NCBI RefSeq assembly: GCF_028389875.1
Contig: NC_084663.1
Location: forward strand, 205,499,876 to 205,563,875
Origin: Rhea pennata
Lineage: Eukaryota; Chordata; Aves; Rheiformes; Rheidae
Length of the DNA: 64,000 bases
Reading direction: 5' to 3'
Of this stretch, positions 1-12,071 are shown piece by piece (within the stretch, counting starts at the first letter, position 1; every line of letters begins with the position of its first letter). The notes below the pieces were generated by a model that saw only the letters and a list, made by a program, of their open reading frames with translations, made no database searches and had not been told where the DNA came from. A program made the translations under genes and the position numbers.

Positions 1-1006
1 AACTTGGCTGGATTGCTGAGCTCAAGGGTTGTGGTCAATGATGCAAAGCCCAGTGGAGTCCCTCAAAGGTTGGGACCAACACTGTTTCATGTCTTCATTA
101 ATGACCCAGATGATGAGTGATGAGTGCATTCTCAGCAACTTTACAGACACCAGATCTGAGAGAGTAGTCAATATAATGGGGCACAAGGCTGCTCTTCAGA
201 AGGATCTAAATAGGCTGCAGAAATGAGTTGACAGAACCTCATGAAATTAAGTAAGAGCAAATGCAAAGTTTTGCATCTAGAATGGAATAACCCCCTCCAA
301 AGGTCAGGCTGGGGTGCAGCTGTCTAGGAAGCAACTCTGCCAGAAAGGATTGGCGGGTGCTGAAGGACAAGCTTAACATGAGCCAGCAATGCATCTTCAA
401 AGCAAAGGTGGCCAGCAGCATCCTGGGCTGAATTAGAAAGAACATTGCTAGTGGATCTAGGGAAGTGATCCTTCCTATCTATTAGGTGCTTGCAAAACTG
501 CATTTGGAGTATTGTCTTGTTTTGGGCTCCCCAGCGCAAAGAATATACTGGAGTGAATATAATGAAGGCCACTAAGCTGGAGCTGAGGACATTTGAGGAA
601 ATGCTAAGCGTTGGATTTCTTCAGTTTGTAAAAAAGAAAATGAAGGGAAGATCTTACTTCTATCTACATCTACCTGATCAGAGGATACAGAGAAGACGAA
701 GACAGACTCATCTTGGAAGTGCACCATGATAGGATGAGAAGCAACAGATAGCAACCGGAACACAGAAAATTTCAAATACATATTAGTAAAAAAAAAAAAA
801 AAATACCATGCCAAAATACTGACATAGGTCTAGAGAGGTTGTATGAACTGTCCTTAGAGGTGATGAAGATTCGTCTGAACACAGTCCTGAGAAATTTGAT
901 CTAATTGATTGGATCTGATCTGATCAGATTTGCTCTGAGAAGGGGCCTGCACTAGATGACCTCTGGAGGTCCCTTCCAACCTAGACTATGTTTCTATTAT
1001 TCTAAG
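1..1006 (+). mobile_element. Old CR1 LINE fragment, 3' part, cut by the window edge
   Basis: The segment keeps decayed pieces of the CR1 reverse-transcriptase region and 3' UTR in plus orientation. A stretch near 85-200 corresponds to the part after the RT core (asp-rich and 'LSNF-D' remnants), and 240-480 to the 'CKVLHL...' and 'MSQQC' portion. The diagnostic 3' terminal block lies at about 950-985, where a 'ctagatgacctctggaggtc' stretch is followed by 'ccttccaacct'. Many stop codons and indels break the frame, so this is a dead copy that is older than those at 19.6 and 58.5 kb. The left end is missing because the window starts inside it. The A15-16 run near 789-803 is internal. Confidence 0.8.
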
Positions 1007-4000
1007 AATTTTATTCAGATTAAGAGGGAAATCTTATAGCTACTCATGTACTGATTACTACACAGATATGAATATTTGAAGCTAGAAGTAGACTTTATTT
1101 TAGAATCTTCTAATTTTTTTTTTCCTTTTGGTAATAATTGTCAAAAAAAGTAGAAAAAAATAGTTACATTGAAAGCAAGAGGCTGTGAAGGAGGTTGCCT
1201 TTCCTGGAGAGTTGGTTTTGTCAGGTGCATAGCAGTTTAAGGCTCCTCAGCCATGTAAGCAAATCATCCTCCCCAAGACAGGGGAAATGAGGCTAGGCAA
1301 GCTGATCCTGATATGGGAGAACAAGCAGCATGAAAAAGGGGTACAAAGGCAATGAAGAGCTTCAGATAGAGCCCTAGAGATTTACTGTCAGCAGAAGATG
1401 GGAGAGAAACAGTGACAGTGTCTGCTGAAGGAATCACGTTCCTTTTGGCAATAGCTGTGGTCTTATTCTCCCACAAAACATCCTGAACAACAACAGCTGA
1501 AGCAATGACTTGGCTTGCCAAAGTGCTTTCTAGGCCTGGCCTATTTCTGCATTTCTTTTGTGTTTGCAGCAATCAGGCAAGCTCTGTGTTGTGGAGAAAA
1601 CAAAAGCTAATGAACTTCTCCATGACCAGAAACCATTGTGCATCCATAGGCAATCACCCACATTTTTTTCTCATATTGTTCTATCAGTGTCTTCAGTTTC
1701 TTGTAGGGACTTCTGAAACTGTACCATGCATCTGGTCAAGCTTAGGAACTGCAGAGGGCAGATTTCTTCTGGGTAGAATCCAGAAGGGTATCTTTTGCTT
1801 TGAAGTACAATTAAATTACCTTTTCCCGTGGAATTTGGCAGTCTTTTATATTTTTTCCCAGGATGAAATGGCTATATTTACACCAAACACATACAAATAC
1901 ATGACTCCTTGCAAGGTTTTAGTGTAAAACACTTTAAAACAATGGCCAAAGGATTTGTTTTTATAAGCCTTTTTCTTTTCTAGGGGCAAAATCCCACCGT
2001 TCATTCACTTGTATTTAAAAAATACAACTGGCATTAGTGGAACTCACTTGTCACTGCCTATAATTTTAGTTGGCATGCATTTAATTCTGATTGTATCATA
2101 TCTGTAGAAAGAAGAGTGGAATTAGTTGGTATGTATTTCAGACATAAAACATTATTTTAAAAATGCTATTACTATGTCCAGATTTTCTTTCTTCTTCAAA
2201 GGAATAATTCTTTATGCAGCAATTTCAAGACTTCATTCTGCAACTATCAAGCCATTTGCAGTTTTGCCTGCACAAGAACATGAGATTAATTTGTTCTGTG
2301 GGTGGACATCAGAAATATTCCATAGCACAGTCCCAGCTGTCACCAAGGACTAAAGCCCATACAGCTGAACACAGTAGTCTCTGTAGTTAGTAGTTGTGAC
2401 AGTATTACCTCTGTGACTAGATCCAGAGGGAGATAAAGTTGATCACCTTCTTTGTGTCTTCAATGCCAAATTTAGCTGTTACTTTCATAGTATCTATTTT
2501 TTATGATGAATTCTACATTGTTCTTGCCCCAGAGGTTACACTGAGTAAACTTCTGCCAAAAATATTTACAAAAACTTTTTAAAAATGCTTTATCTGTTTT
2601 TTCTTACTATAGCTGGAGGTATTACTAATAAGAGGATGAACATGAATCAATTATGCATTCTACAGCTCACATCTATAGCAGTCTCTATGAATGCTCAATA
2701 TGACTAGAGGCAAAATATTAATTTATTATTATAGACCAGATACGTAAGATCCAGTGAAGCAGTAATATATCAACAGATGAATGAAAAGAAATTTTGCCTT
2801 CCATATTTTCCATTAAATCTGTAATAGAACTTAAATACCAGAAAATATTCAGCAGAACAAGGTTGTGTTTTATACAAGATGAAGAAATATATACAATCTT
2901 CGACAGATATTTATTCATAACAAAATTCCAGGCTTCATGCAGTTCTTTAAAAATACAATTGGGAAGTAAAAGTAATCATTTTTAACCTAAGAGTTTTCTG
3001 AAAGGAAGAAGTAGAGATACAGAACTGTATTTCTGCCACTGATAATGGACAAGAAATAATCATTCTATTCAGTCAGTACTTCAGACGTGAAATCCTGCAT
3101 TCACTGAAGTCAACAGTAATAGTATTTAATTCTTAATATTAGTTTTAATACTTCCTTGAGGGTGAAATTTGCACCTGCACGGAGGGAGATCACAAGGCTA
3201 ATGCACCACTTAATCTCATTTAGACTTCATTACATCCTCCACTTCCTTCTTTACTGAAGTAGGATTTACTAGTTGTCTTCACTCATCTGCCTAGGTAAGT
3301 TTTCTGATCAGATTTCTATTGTAAGAAACCCTCTAGAATAGATTGTTTTTAATGAGAAAAAACAATGTTTTTCAATCAAGATAAAATTAAATGGTTGAGA
3401 GCACATCAAATTTACTAGAAACTGACTTTGTCCCTAAAGTACTAATTTTGTTTTTACTAGTTACCTTTGCAGAACACAAGATCTCTCTGACTTTCTTCCT
3501 CTCTTTTCTTAAGGTGTCAATACCTAATATGTTGGTGTATATACTTTGGGGTCTTTACAAATAAAATAATATTTTCCTCAAAGATACATAAACCTGTACA
3601 GAGCTGTTACATTCTTTCTAAGTATACTCTCAAATCATGTTATAAATATATCTATGTTGATAGTTAGTTAAATTGTAAATTGCATTTACAATTTCTTTGA
3701 CAAATTTAGATTGAAGGGGGAAAGATTTGAATATAATAAAGTGAGGGCTAAAATTAATTTAAGGCCTTTTACATAGGTAGATGGGTGCATTATTATATGG
3801 AGAAATAAAGTATTGCTCAACGAAGACGTTTCACAATGGAAGAGCCGTATTTAGTTGTCTAAATTAATTTAAATTTCATATAATTAATTGATTTACAGTT
3901 TAAATCAAAATGTAATACTGTGCAGTAACACATGATATAAATACTTACTTTACCAAGTACAAGTTATTGTCCATACTTAAGGACTCAACAGAAAACTGTC

Positions 4001-7000
4001 TGACACACTGAATAGCTCCATCATTTTGCACAGACATCATGCAAAGCAAAGTCTTATTCAGTGCATGTGGTGGTAGAATCCAAACCTAAGAATTCAGCAT
4101 TGCTGCCATGTCTTTTAAACATTTGTGATGAAGGTTCAAATTCTGGAATACTTCTTTCTCTGAACAGTGAATTATTCATGTGAGCTTCATTTAGGATTGT
4201 GTACTTGAGGAAATACCAGCAGAAGGATTCTTAACAGTGATCTTTCATTTTTAATGTGCAAAGATAATTTGTAAAATGACTTCATAAAAATATCAAACTG
4301 CTTCCTGTGAATATGCAAAACGATAGCTGTTCACTTTTATGGTTAATGAAGTGGTTACAATGTTTTGATTTTTCTTGTGGAGTTAAACAATGATGAGAAT
4401 TTAATCCAAATTCTGGACTCTGTTCTGATTCATATTATCAAGTGATAAACAAATTTCAAACAATTTAATTCTAATGCTAGTTTACATATAAGCTGGACAA
4501 CAAACTTTGACTTTCAAGCTACAGTTTTGAGTAATCAGGAATAGGAGTCATTAAAAACAATATTGCCAGTGGAGTAAATTTGAAGTCCTCTCCTACATTC
4601 TCTGACTGTTGAAGCTCCTTATTTACTAAGAAGACAGTTTCCCATGTAGACATGAAAGTACATTAGTGCCATGTTCAGTACCTTGGTATAGGAGTTACGA
4701 AAAAAGAAAATGCAAAACATAATGTGCCAGATTTAGAGAATTATTTTCAAGGTAGAATCAAAATATTAACGATTACTACTTTTAGCTATAATATTTTTAT
4801 CTTTACTCTCAGACCAATTTGTCTCATTAAAGTTTATCAAGTTACACGAGCAATATTTATAGGTCCTATTTGTTTAGCTCTTTATTTTAATAGATAATAT
4901 AGATAGATATATCTACTATCTAGAGAAAATGTTTACGTCCCTTTTAGATCCCTATGCATAGAGTTTTAAGCTTTTGTCAGACTAGTATTGTACTGAGGCC
5001 TAGGGTACTGTACTTTAGAGCTTATTAGAAAATACCTGAAAAAATTGAAGTAGCTAGAAGAATCATCACATTTGTTAATTTGCTTTATTTCTTTTGCTTT
5101 AGACAGATATTTAACAAAGCAAACAAAAATTTAATGCTGTGTTTCTTTGATGTTTGTCTAGATGTATTTCAAAATAGGAATCATGTTTAGTATGTCTGAA
5201 TGGCTCCAAGAGCAGTATGTTTGATGCACGAATTAACATTGTTATACAGAGATATTTTTCATAATAGTTGGGTCAGAAAACCCAAACTGACATACAAATA
5301 GCAATCTGAATTCCTCTTTTTTTTTCCTATTTCACTGTCAGAAGTGGATTTACCAGATAAAAGCTAATTCATCTCTCTCCTCTCCCTGATCAGTACTGTG
5401 CGTTTCAGGACTAACAAGAAAATAATTTTGTTCACCCTGTGATTCCATGTGCTCCTGATACATAATCTAGTATAAAAATAATTCAAAGCACACTGTGCAA
5501 ATGACTACAATGCTGAGAGGTATACCCCAGGTTATAATCTGGTCTGTATGGCCACTATTACAATATGATGGTATCTGAAAAACAAAATAGAACAAAACAA
5601 AAAGTCTGAATTTGAGTTACTCCGTCTGAGTTTGTAAACATAATAGAAAACTTCATGTTATGAACTCTGCAGATTTGAACTGCAGTTACATCAAGAATAG
5701 ATTCTGATCACCTGACTTTGTCTAAAGTGTGTCTACACATAAACTGTTTGATCTGTTATAGGCAATGAGGATACAGTCTGTTCCTCTAACCAACAAATTT
5801 GTCTATTTCAAGATAATATGAATCATTTCCTAAAACTCCATGTAATACAGTTGCAGTTTCATATACAAACACGCTGGAGGTACTTCAAATTAGGCAAGAT
5901 ATATCTCACTCCAGCTATCAATAGCGAGGAGTTTAATCTGAAGTATTAATCAAAGCTCCTTCTAAAGTCAATGAACCAGAATCTCCATAGAGCAATTCAT
6001 CCCGTACTTGGACACATGTCTACTATAGATGGGAAGAACCATATCTCCGTGGACTATAGAGGGAGCCTTGCAGGTTAGCTTAGATTAGACACCTAGTGTG
6101 GATTTTGTTCAAGGTAAGATTTTTGCGTATTAGTCAAGTATTTCAACTACCGTTATAGTCAATGAAGTTTCTTTTATTTGGCCACATACAGGTGTCTAGG
6201 TGACACTGTGTGAGGCGATCTAGGATATCCTGACTGACTCCCTCTTGTTACTCCGGAAGAGCACAGGTCATATGCCATAATTGCCAGCCTGTTGCAAATT
6301 TGTCATGTATATGTAAGTGCATCAGGTGACATCGGCTGTATATATTTAGGTAAATAAATGGAGACCAATGAAGATTTATTCAATACAGGCAGTGGAATCT
6401 AGACAGGTATTCAGCTCACTGGGTGGTAGAAACCCAATGACTGTTGAGCTGAATCTTCTGCTAGGTTCCACTGACTGCATTGACTAGATCTCACCAATAA
6501 ATTCCTACACATAGACAACTAAATGTGTCTTCACTGTAAACTGAATTCACCCCCAGATGGCAGAACTGGATGAGGTGACTCTCATCCTAATAGCCACAGA
6601 GTTCACAGTGTTACTAGAACTGCACTGCAGACCAGGGTACTCTTTTTCCATATTCAGGAAATACTTAACTAGTTACAGCCCCTTCTTAAAAGGGCTTCCA
6701 CTGAGGCCAGATTCACCTCAGCTGACAAGAGTACTGAGACAGCTCTCTGAGAGTGCTATAGAAAATTATCATTTTGAATTCTGCTACTTCATTTGTATCA
6801 ATCCTGTTTGGCACTCACTCCTTCATATACATTCTGGAGTCTATAACTCAGAAGAATTTGTTCAAAAAAAGAAAGGAGATTTATAACATTACATTATTTC
6901 ATATGTTTGGTATAGTTATGTGTCTTCTACCTTTTACTGCACAGGTAACAGCCTGATAGTGTAAGAATGCTGATCATATGCCCTCTCTAAGGGAATAATA

Positions 7001-7444
7001 TTACTCAAAATGAGTATGTAGGAAATCAAGTTTTGTATTATATCTTCTACAATAAAATTGACCATAGAAGATGAACAAAGTACACTGGGATGGGGAACGT
7101 TGTATTAATATTTGTCGTTACACCAAAATTCTTCTCTCCAATTCACAAGTTTGTTTCTAAGATACTACTACTCTCACCAGTATGTACACAGAAGTGCCAT
7201 ATACTCAGGTATGGAAAACTGAGTAATCTGCTTCACTCTCTTTGTTTAGATATAAGAGGGAGGAAAAATCACTTCCCAGGTTTTGATCAGCTGGTATGCT
7301 CATAGGAGAGTGTATTCACTGCATTTTCTAAGGACTAAATCCTGATTTTGGATAAAGCATGAAAAACTCCCACTGAAGTAAGTGCCACGTTCACATGTCT
7401 GAGGGCAGAAACAAGCTCTCAGAACTAAACAGCTTACCTACTGC
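1007..7444. other. AT-rich downstream flank of MTNR1B, no gene seen
   Basis: No reading frame here has recognisable homology, no splice-bounded exon is evident and no clear mobile element stands out. The longest frames (about 140 codons near 1505-1927 and 109 codons near 6557-6886) have no family motif and behave like chance frames in AT-rich DNA. Short blocks resembling a dispersed ancient vertebrate repeat ('cctgcattcactgaagtcaa' near 3096) may be relics but cannot be classified by eye. Confidence 0.6.
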
Positions 7445-7450
7445 TTTAAT
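7445..7450 (-). promoter_or_regulatory. MTNR1B: Possible polyadenylation signal (ATTAAA) for MTNR1B
   Basis: The plus strand reads tttaat here, so the minus strand reads ATTAAA, the commonest variant of the AATAAA signal. It lies 199 nt beyond the MTNR1B stop codon. I saw no AATAAA on the minus strand between the stop and this point. A hexamer alone is weak evidence in AT-rich DNA, so transcript 3' ends would be needed to accept it. Confidence 0.25.
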
Positions 7451-7648
7451 TCTGAAAGGTATTTTCAATTGATATCTTCTGTATATAGTGAATTAATGTG
7501 AGCAATGTGCTATATCAAGAAGATAATATTCCAGTTATAAAGTGCCATCCAAATGGAAATCTCCGAAAGGTAAACAAGAATGAGCAGGATATTACAAATA
7601 TGTTATTGGAATTTTCCTTTTCAGTCCCTTGCATTTAGTATTACACAT

Positions 7649-8517
7649 TTACAAGGTATCAGTTTTCATTTGGTCATTGTTATTTAAAGCAGGAGAAGGC
7701 TTGCTCTTCTGACCTTCAGTTCCTCCTTTGGATGTGTCCTGGAAGAAAAGCCTTGGCATCCATATTGACATTAAAATTCGTTTGTATTCTTTCCGAAAAT
7801 TCTGATTAAGAAGTCCATATATTATTGCATTAAGGCAGCTGTTGAAATAGGCCATGAAGTAGCTTACAATGAATAACCATTCAGGAACTTTTGGTGCCAT
7901 TTCCAAAGGATCAATGGCTACAGCCAGTCCAATGAAGTTTAAAGGTGCCCAACAAAAGGCAAAAATCACAAAAACCACAAACATGGTAAGAAAGTTTCTG
8001 AAGTCACTTGGCTTCAGTCTTGGCTTTGTTTCTGACTTGACTCGTCTTCTAACTTGAATCACTAAGATCCAAATTCGAAGGTAGCAGAAGCTCACAATGG
8101 TGATAGGGACAATGAAGTGAATTACCACAACAGCTATGGTGTAGTAGGAGCTAGCAGTCTGGACAAATGTGCATGAATAAATACGTGGATCATACTTCAA
8201 AGAACCAACAAAAAAATTTGGCACAGTTGCAATAACTGTTAATACCCAGATTAAGGAGACATACAGCATTGTGTTCCAACAGCTATACACTTTGTCATAG
8301 GCAAAGCTATGACATATATAGCAATATCGGTTTATTGCAATTGCAGTAATGTTGAAAATAGAACCTATTACACTTAGTCCCATCACAAAGCCACTCACTT
8401 TACAGTGTATTTCACCCAAAGTCCATCCATTGTGGAAAATGGCTAAGAGCACCAGAGGGTATGGGTATAAGGCCACCACCAGATCAGCCAAAGCCAGGCT
8501 AACCACAAATGCATTAC
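7649..8517 (-). CDS. MTNR1B: Melatonin receptor MT2, coding exon 2 (TM2 to C-terminus)
   Basis: This exon encodes residues 78 (shared codon) to 366 of a class A G-protein-coupled receptor that binds melatonin at the plasma membrane and, in this family, signals mainly through Gi to lower cAMP. Visible landmarks are D89 in TM2, Cys116 and Cys193 for the extracellular disulfide, and NRY at 140-142 followed by CYICHS (melatonin receptors have NRY instead of DRY). H211 in TM5, CWAP at 266-269 in TM6 and NAIIY at 307-311 in TM7 (instead of NPxxY) are also present. The tail ends in a KSKPSP-containing segment. The frame opens after a TTTTTCCCTAG acceptor; the bases GT complete the Gly78 codon begun in exon 1. 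'[19 protein letters not shown]' and '[12 protein letters not shown]' are closer to my recollection of MT2 than of MT1 or Mel1c. There is no frameshift or premature stop. Confidence 0.96.
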
Positions 8518-8533
8518 CTAGGGAAAAAGAAAG
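8518..8533 (-). other. MTNR1B: Splice acceptor and polypyrimidine tract of MTNR1B exon 2
   Basis: On the minus strand a pyrimidine-rich run ending in TTTTTCCCTAG precedes exon 2, with the AG at 8519-8518. Translation open through this site would add an unrelated 19-residue extension with no counterpart in the family, so the coding sequence is taken to start at 8517. Confidence 0.9.
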
Positions 8534-9042
8534 ATACATAAGCATAAGTCCAAAGGCAAGCATATTTGTGAACAATAATGAAATATGTTATAATATTTGG
8601 ATATTAGCAATGTCAAATTATTGATGATGCTGCCAAGCGGCAAGTATATGGGATCAATTTATCTGTGTATGAAGTAACTCTACCACTTAAAGCAAACTGC
8701 CATAGAAATAACTGTAGCAACATGATGGCTCAAATATATTGGTGACTGGATTATACCCTCATTTTTATTCTAATCATTAATAAATGTAAGTATCAACGAG
8801 CTATTACATAAGCATATGCTGAGCTGTTTCTGTATAGCTCACTCCAGCAGTAGGAGTAAATAAAGTGAAAAAAACAGACAACAGTGTAAAGGGAGCTAGG
8901 TAGACATGTTATTTTGTCATTCTAACCTATCACTGGAGTACCAAGAGGCTTGACAAATGGCAAATGGGAAGATACATAAAGACCAAGTCTAATAGCGTTA
9001 GAAGGATGCATGGTTTTATGTGTATTCTGAACAGCTACACAA
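8534..9042. other. Intronic sequence, nothing recognised
   Basis: This is AT-rich intron DNA immediately upstream of exon 2. I see no repeat landmark or exon-like segment in it. Confidence 0.5.
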
Positions 9043-9113
9043 TGAGCAGGGGGGTTGGACTAGATGATCTCCAGAGGTCCCTTCCAACCTTACTGATTCT
9101 ATGATCCTATGAT
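9043..9113 (+). mobile_element. CR1 3' tip
   Basis: Only the last ~70 bases of a CR1 are present: 'ggttggactagatgatctcc', then 'agaggtcccttccaacctta', and the terminal ATTCTATGATCCTATGATA repeats. Severe 5' truncation is normal for this LINE, whose reverse transcription starts at the 3' end. Confidence 0.85.
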
Positions 9114-10225
9114 AAACTAGAGTAGATATTTTCTTGAATGAATGGCCTACCCATGCTGCAGCTCTTTTCCTGTCCTGTGATTAAGGAAGATTGAAGAGTA
9201 TTCACTACCTTCTATAGACAGACAGATTAGATTATGCAAAATAAAAATATATGAGTGTGATGGAAAGGGAAGAAAGCATTTAAATGTACAGAAAGAGCCT
9301 TTAGACCCATTTCTGCTGATAATGAAATATTAGTAATATAATTGAGGTTTATTGTCTTTCTTTAAATAGTGTCCTTTTCATCATTTTGAAATTTCTGGAT
9401 GGTGCATCTAAGGATATTTACATAAAATAGTGTGTTAGTAAAATATACTTTTGAAAAATGAGATTCTTATCATGGTAAGCAATGGCTCCCTTGGTTTTTA
9501 GGAAATGTGACACGAATATGTGATATTTCTGAAGAAATAGAAGGGAGAGGTACTGATCTTACGGTTTTGGTATTAAAGACATAGCTATATTTTGAAAAGA
9601 GCCATTAAACACTCAGCCCTACAAATTCTGAGCTTTCTGGTCCTGATCTAACAAAACAGTTCTGCACATGTTTAATTTTAAGCACAGAAATAATCCTGTG
9701 AATAAGAATGTCGTCAGCTGGGAGCCAGAGCACCAAGAACACTGCAAGATTAAACTCCTCAAAAAAATGCCAGAAATCCACCTCCATACCATTTGTTCGT
9801 CATTCTCCTGCATGTGTACCTTGCCTAACTTGAAAAAAAAGGAATGAGGAGCTGTCTTTCTCACTTATACTCTAGGGAGCTTGTGCTCATCAAAATTTCC
9901 ACACAGCCAGGGAACTTAAGAGAAAGCAGAATTATCCGTGTGTAGCCACAGAAGCCTAACTCCCCTCAGGAGCTGTATAACTTATTTTAAGTGGTTGCTT
10001 GTTATACATTTAGCAGTCCATCTCGTACCCTTTCAAGGGCACACAAGTGTTTTGATGTTTATGATTCACTCACATAAAATTGGATGGAAGGCAATTCTAT
10101 GCTATTTTTCTTAGAAGTGGGATGTAAAACTAATAGCATTATGCTATTTTTTGTGCCCTCCCAAGCCATCCTTACTTTAGGGATGAGGAGGGGTCCATTT
10201 CAGCATGTCCCTGGACTTGTATATT
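9114..10225. other. Intronic sequence, nothing recognised
   Basis: This is AT-rich intron DNA. Reading frames up to about 81 codons near 9605-9864 (minus) have no family resemblance. Confidence 0.5.
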
Positions 10226-10295
10226 ACATGCTACTGATATATGTGATGTACTAAATATTTACATGCTACTGATATATGTGATGTACTAAATATAT
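10226..10295. repeat. Tandem duplication, two 35-bp copies
   Basis: Two directly adjacent, identical 35-bp units begin 'acatgctactgatatatgtg' (10226-10260 and 10261-10295). The identity suggests a recent slippage or duplication. Confidence 0.9.
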
Positions 10296-10439
10296 TTCAG
10301 TAACACCATGCTATTGTGAAAAAGGTAGGCATCAGTTCCAGATGCATAATTAGTACACTTTGAAAAACATAATCTTTTTGTACTACTCAACATTGGTGGG
10401 GCATTAGAGAACTTCCTCTAATTTGGGACTTTGCACTTC

Positions 10440-10840
10440 AGGAAAGAAGTGAACCCTAGTTAGAACCAGTCTATGGAAAAGCAATGAGAATGATACGTGA
10501 GTAGAGACTGAACATACTAGAGAGAAGACTGAGGCCATTGTGGTAAGTCTTCAAATAAGTGAAAGAGGAAGGATATACTCCATTCCCCATGTCTGCAGAG
10601 AACAGAAACAAGCTTCAGTTGCAACAAGGAAGTTTCAGATTAGACACTGAGAAAAACATTTTAACAGCGAGAAAAAAGAAGTGCTGGAACATCTTGCTTT
10701 GAGCCAACCATTGAAGGTTGTAGAAAAAAGTTAAACATTCTTCGGCATTAACCTAGATACAAGTGATTCTGCTTTGAGCAAGGGAAGAGTGAGATGACTT
10801 CGAAGGTCTCTTCTAGCCATATGATAACTATGATAAGACT
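10440..10840 (+). mobile_element. Old CR1 3' fragment
   Basis: The order of motifs follows the CR1 3' region: an 'agaagactgaggccat...aagtcttcaaataagtg' block (the 'LFKYVKGG' area), then 'cagaaacaagcttcagttgcaac', 'gaaaaacattttaacag', and 'gagatgacttcgaaggtctc' before 'ttctagcc' and 'atgataactatgata' at the end. Divergence is high and the frame is destroyed, so this is an old insertion in plus orientation. Confidence 0.75.
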
Positions 10841-11779
10841 GAGAAAGGTGCACGGACATCTTTATCAGAATATACTGCTTTATGGAAATAAGAATTCCCT
10901 TTATATTTTTCCATTACTGTATCTGACAGTAGACAGCAGAGAAGGCAGAAGAAAGTGCCTTTTTGAGAGATAAGGATACAGCCTAGTCGAGGACACATAC
11001 CAAGATTAATAAATCTAATCTCTCAGGCCTCCCAGCATAAGCACATACTTAAAATGTAATTATTCAGTTAAAAACAATTGGGCATTCAGGTTCTTCAACA
11101 ATATTTTGAAATCTCCTGTAAAGTATATTTAGTAGGAAAATGTTTAAATTGTGTATGTAATTTAGGACTTCTTGAAAATTCCATCTGCAGTGAATACTGG
11201 TAACGAATCTGTCAAAAAATAGTGCACCACTTTATACCACAGGAAGAAAAGTTATACAATATCTACAAAAGTCCAAAGTGATTTGTCACTTTTATGATTG
11301 TTCAACAGGAGATCAGGAGTTTACTTTGAAGCTGCATAAATGGTTAATTTTATATCATGTGTTTTATTTTTCACTAGGAGTTATTTTAGTTGTTACAAAT
11401 TTGTTTAACAAGTTGTTTTACATTGCTTATAGATTTCAGTCTCTTAACCCCATTTCCTGATAGCTGGGCTACAGAATCATGTTCTTCCTTGCACACGCCT
11501 CTTCTAATTCCATTACTCTTGTCTTCTTTAGGGTAAAATGGCCAAGCTTCAACAGGAAGAGTGTTTCTACACAGGCTATTGCACAGACAGTTGCATTTGT
11601 CTCTGAGAAATGGGAGAGAGGGTTTGTAATCCTCCCTTGTTTGCAAGGGAATTGAACTATATGCTAGTGCTCTGTCCAGCAGGTTATACAAAGACCAAAT
11701 AGCCTCCTCATCTCCTAATGTTGAATTTGGACCACTATATAGTGAAGAATGGAAGGAAGGCAGAAGGGACATGAATGTG
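10841..11779. other. Intronic sequence, nothing recognised
   Basis: No repeat or exon signature was seen. A 142-codon minus-strand frame at 11386-11814 has no recognisable motif and is treated as chance. Confidence 0.45.
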
Positions 11780-11960
11780 ATTATGGTGTAGTGGATGAGT
11801 GTTTGGAATATCAAAGGGCAAGGTTTGATGACTCAGGATATTCCTATTATTTCTCCAGTTTCATATCCTAACCTCAAGGGGCAACTCAGAATCCTTCTTG
11901 CACACTTCTAGCTTATTATACCTTCAGTTGGAATGTAAGTCAAAAATCTCTTTGTTAAAG
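11780..11960 (+). mobile_element. Possible MIR-like tRNA-derived SINE relic
   Basis: 'tggtgtagtggatgagtgtt' followed by 'tggaatatcaaagggcaagg' resembles the tRNA-related head of MIR elements (usually 'gtggtctagtggatagagcac', then a 'ggagtcagga...' block). A pyrimidine-rich stretch with 'cagtttcatatc' follows, as in the MIR core. Divergence is strong, so this is a tentative call. Confidence 0.4.
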
Positions 11961-12071
11961 CTAAAGGCATAAAACATGTATAATAATTAGCACTATATTT
12001 ATAATCAAATAGTTTTTCATACTGTCTGATAATGATAAAAAGTAGAGGGTTTTTTAATTATATTACCTGTA

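Noticed and set aside
1505..1927. 140-codon frame as a gene
   Set aside because: No motif, no splice or promoter context, AT-rich surroundings.
8518..8575. Extension of the exon 2 frame to an upstream ATG at 8575
   Set aside because: It crosses a clear polypyrimidine tract and AG acceptor; the 19 extra residues have no counterpart in melatonin receptors.
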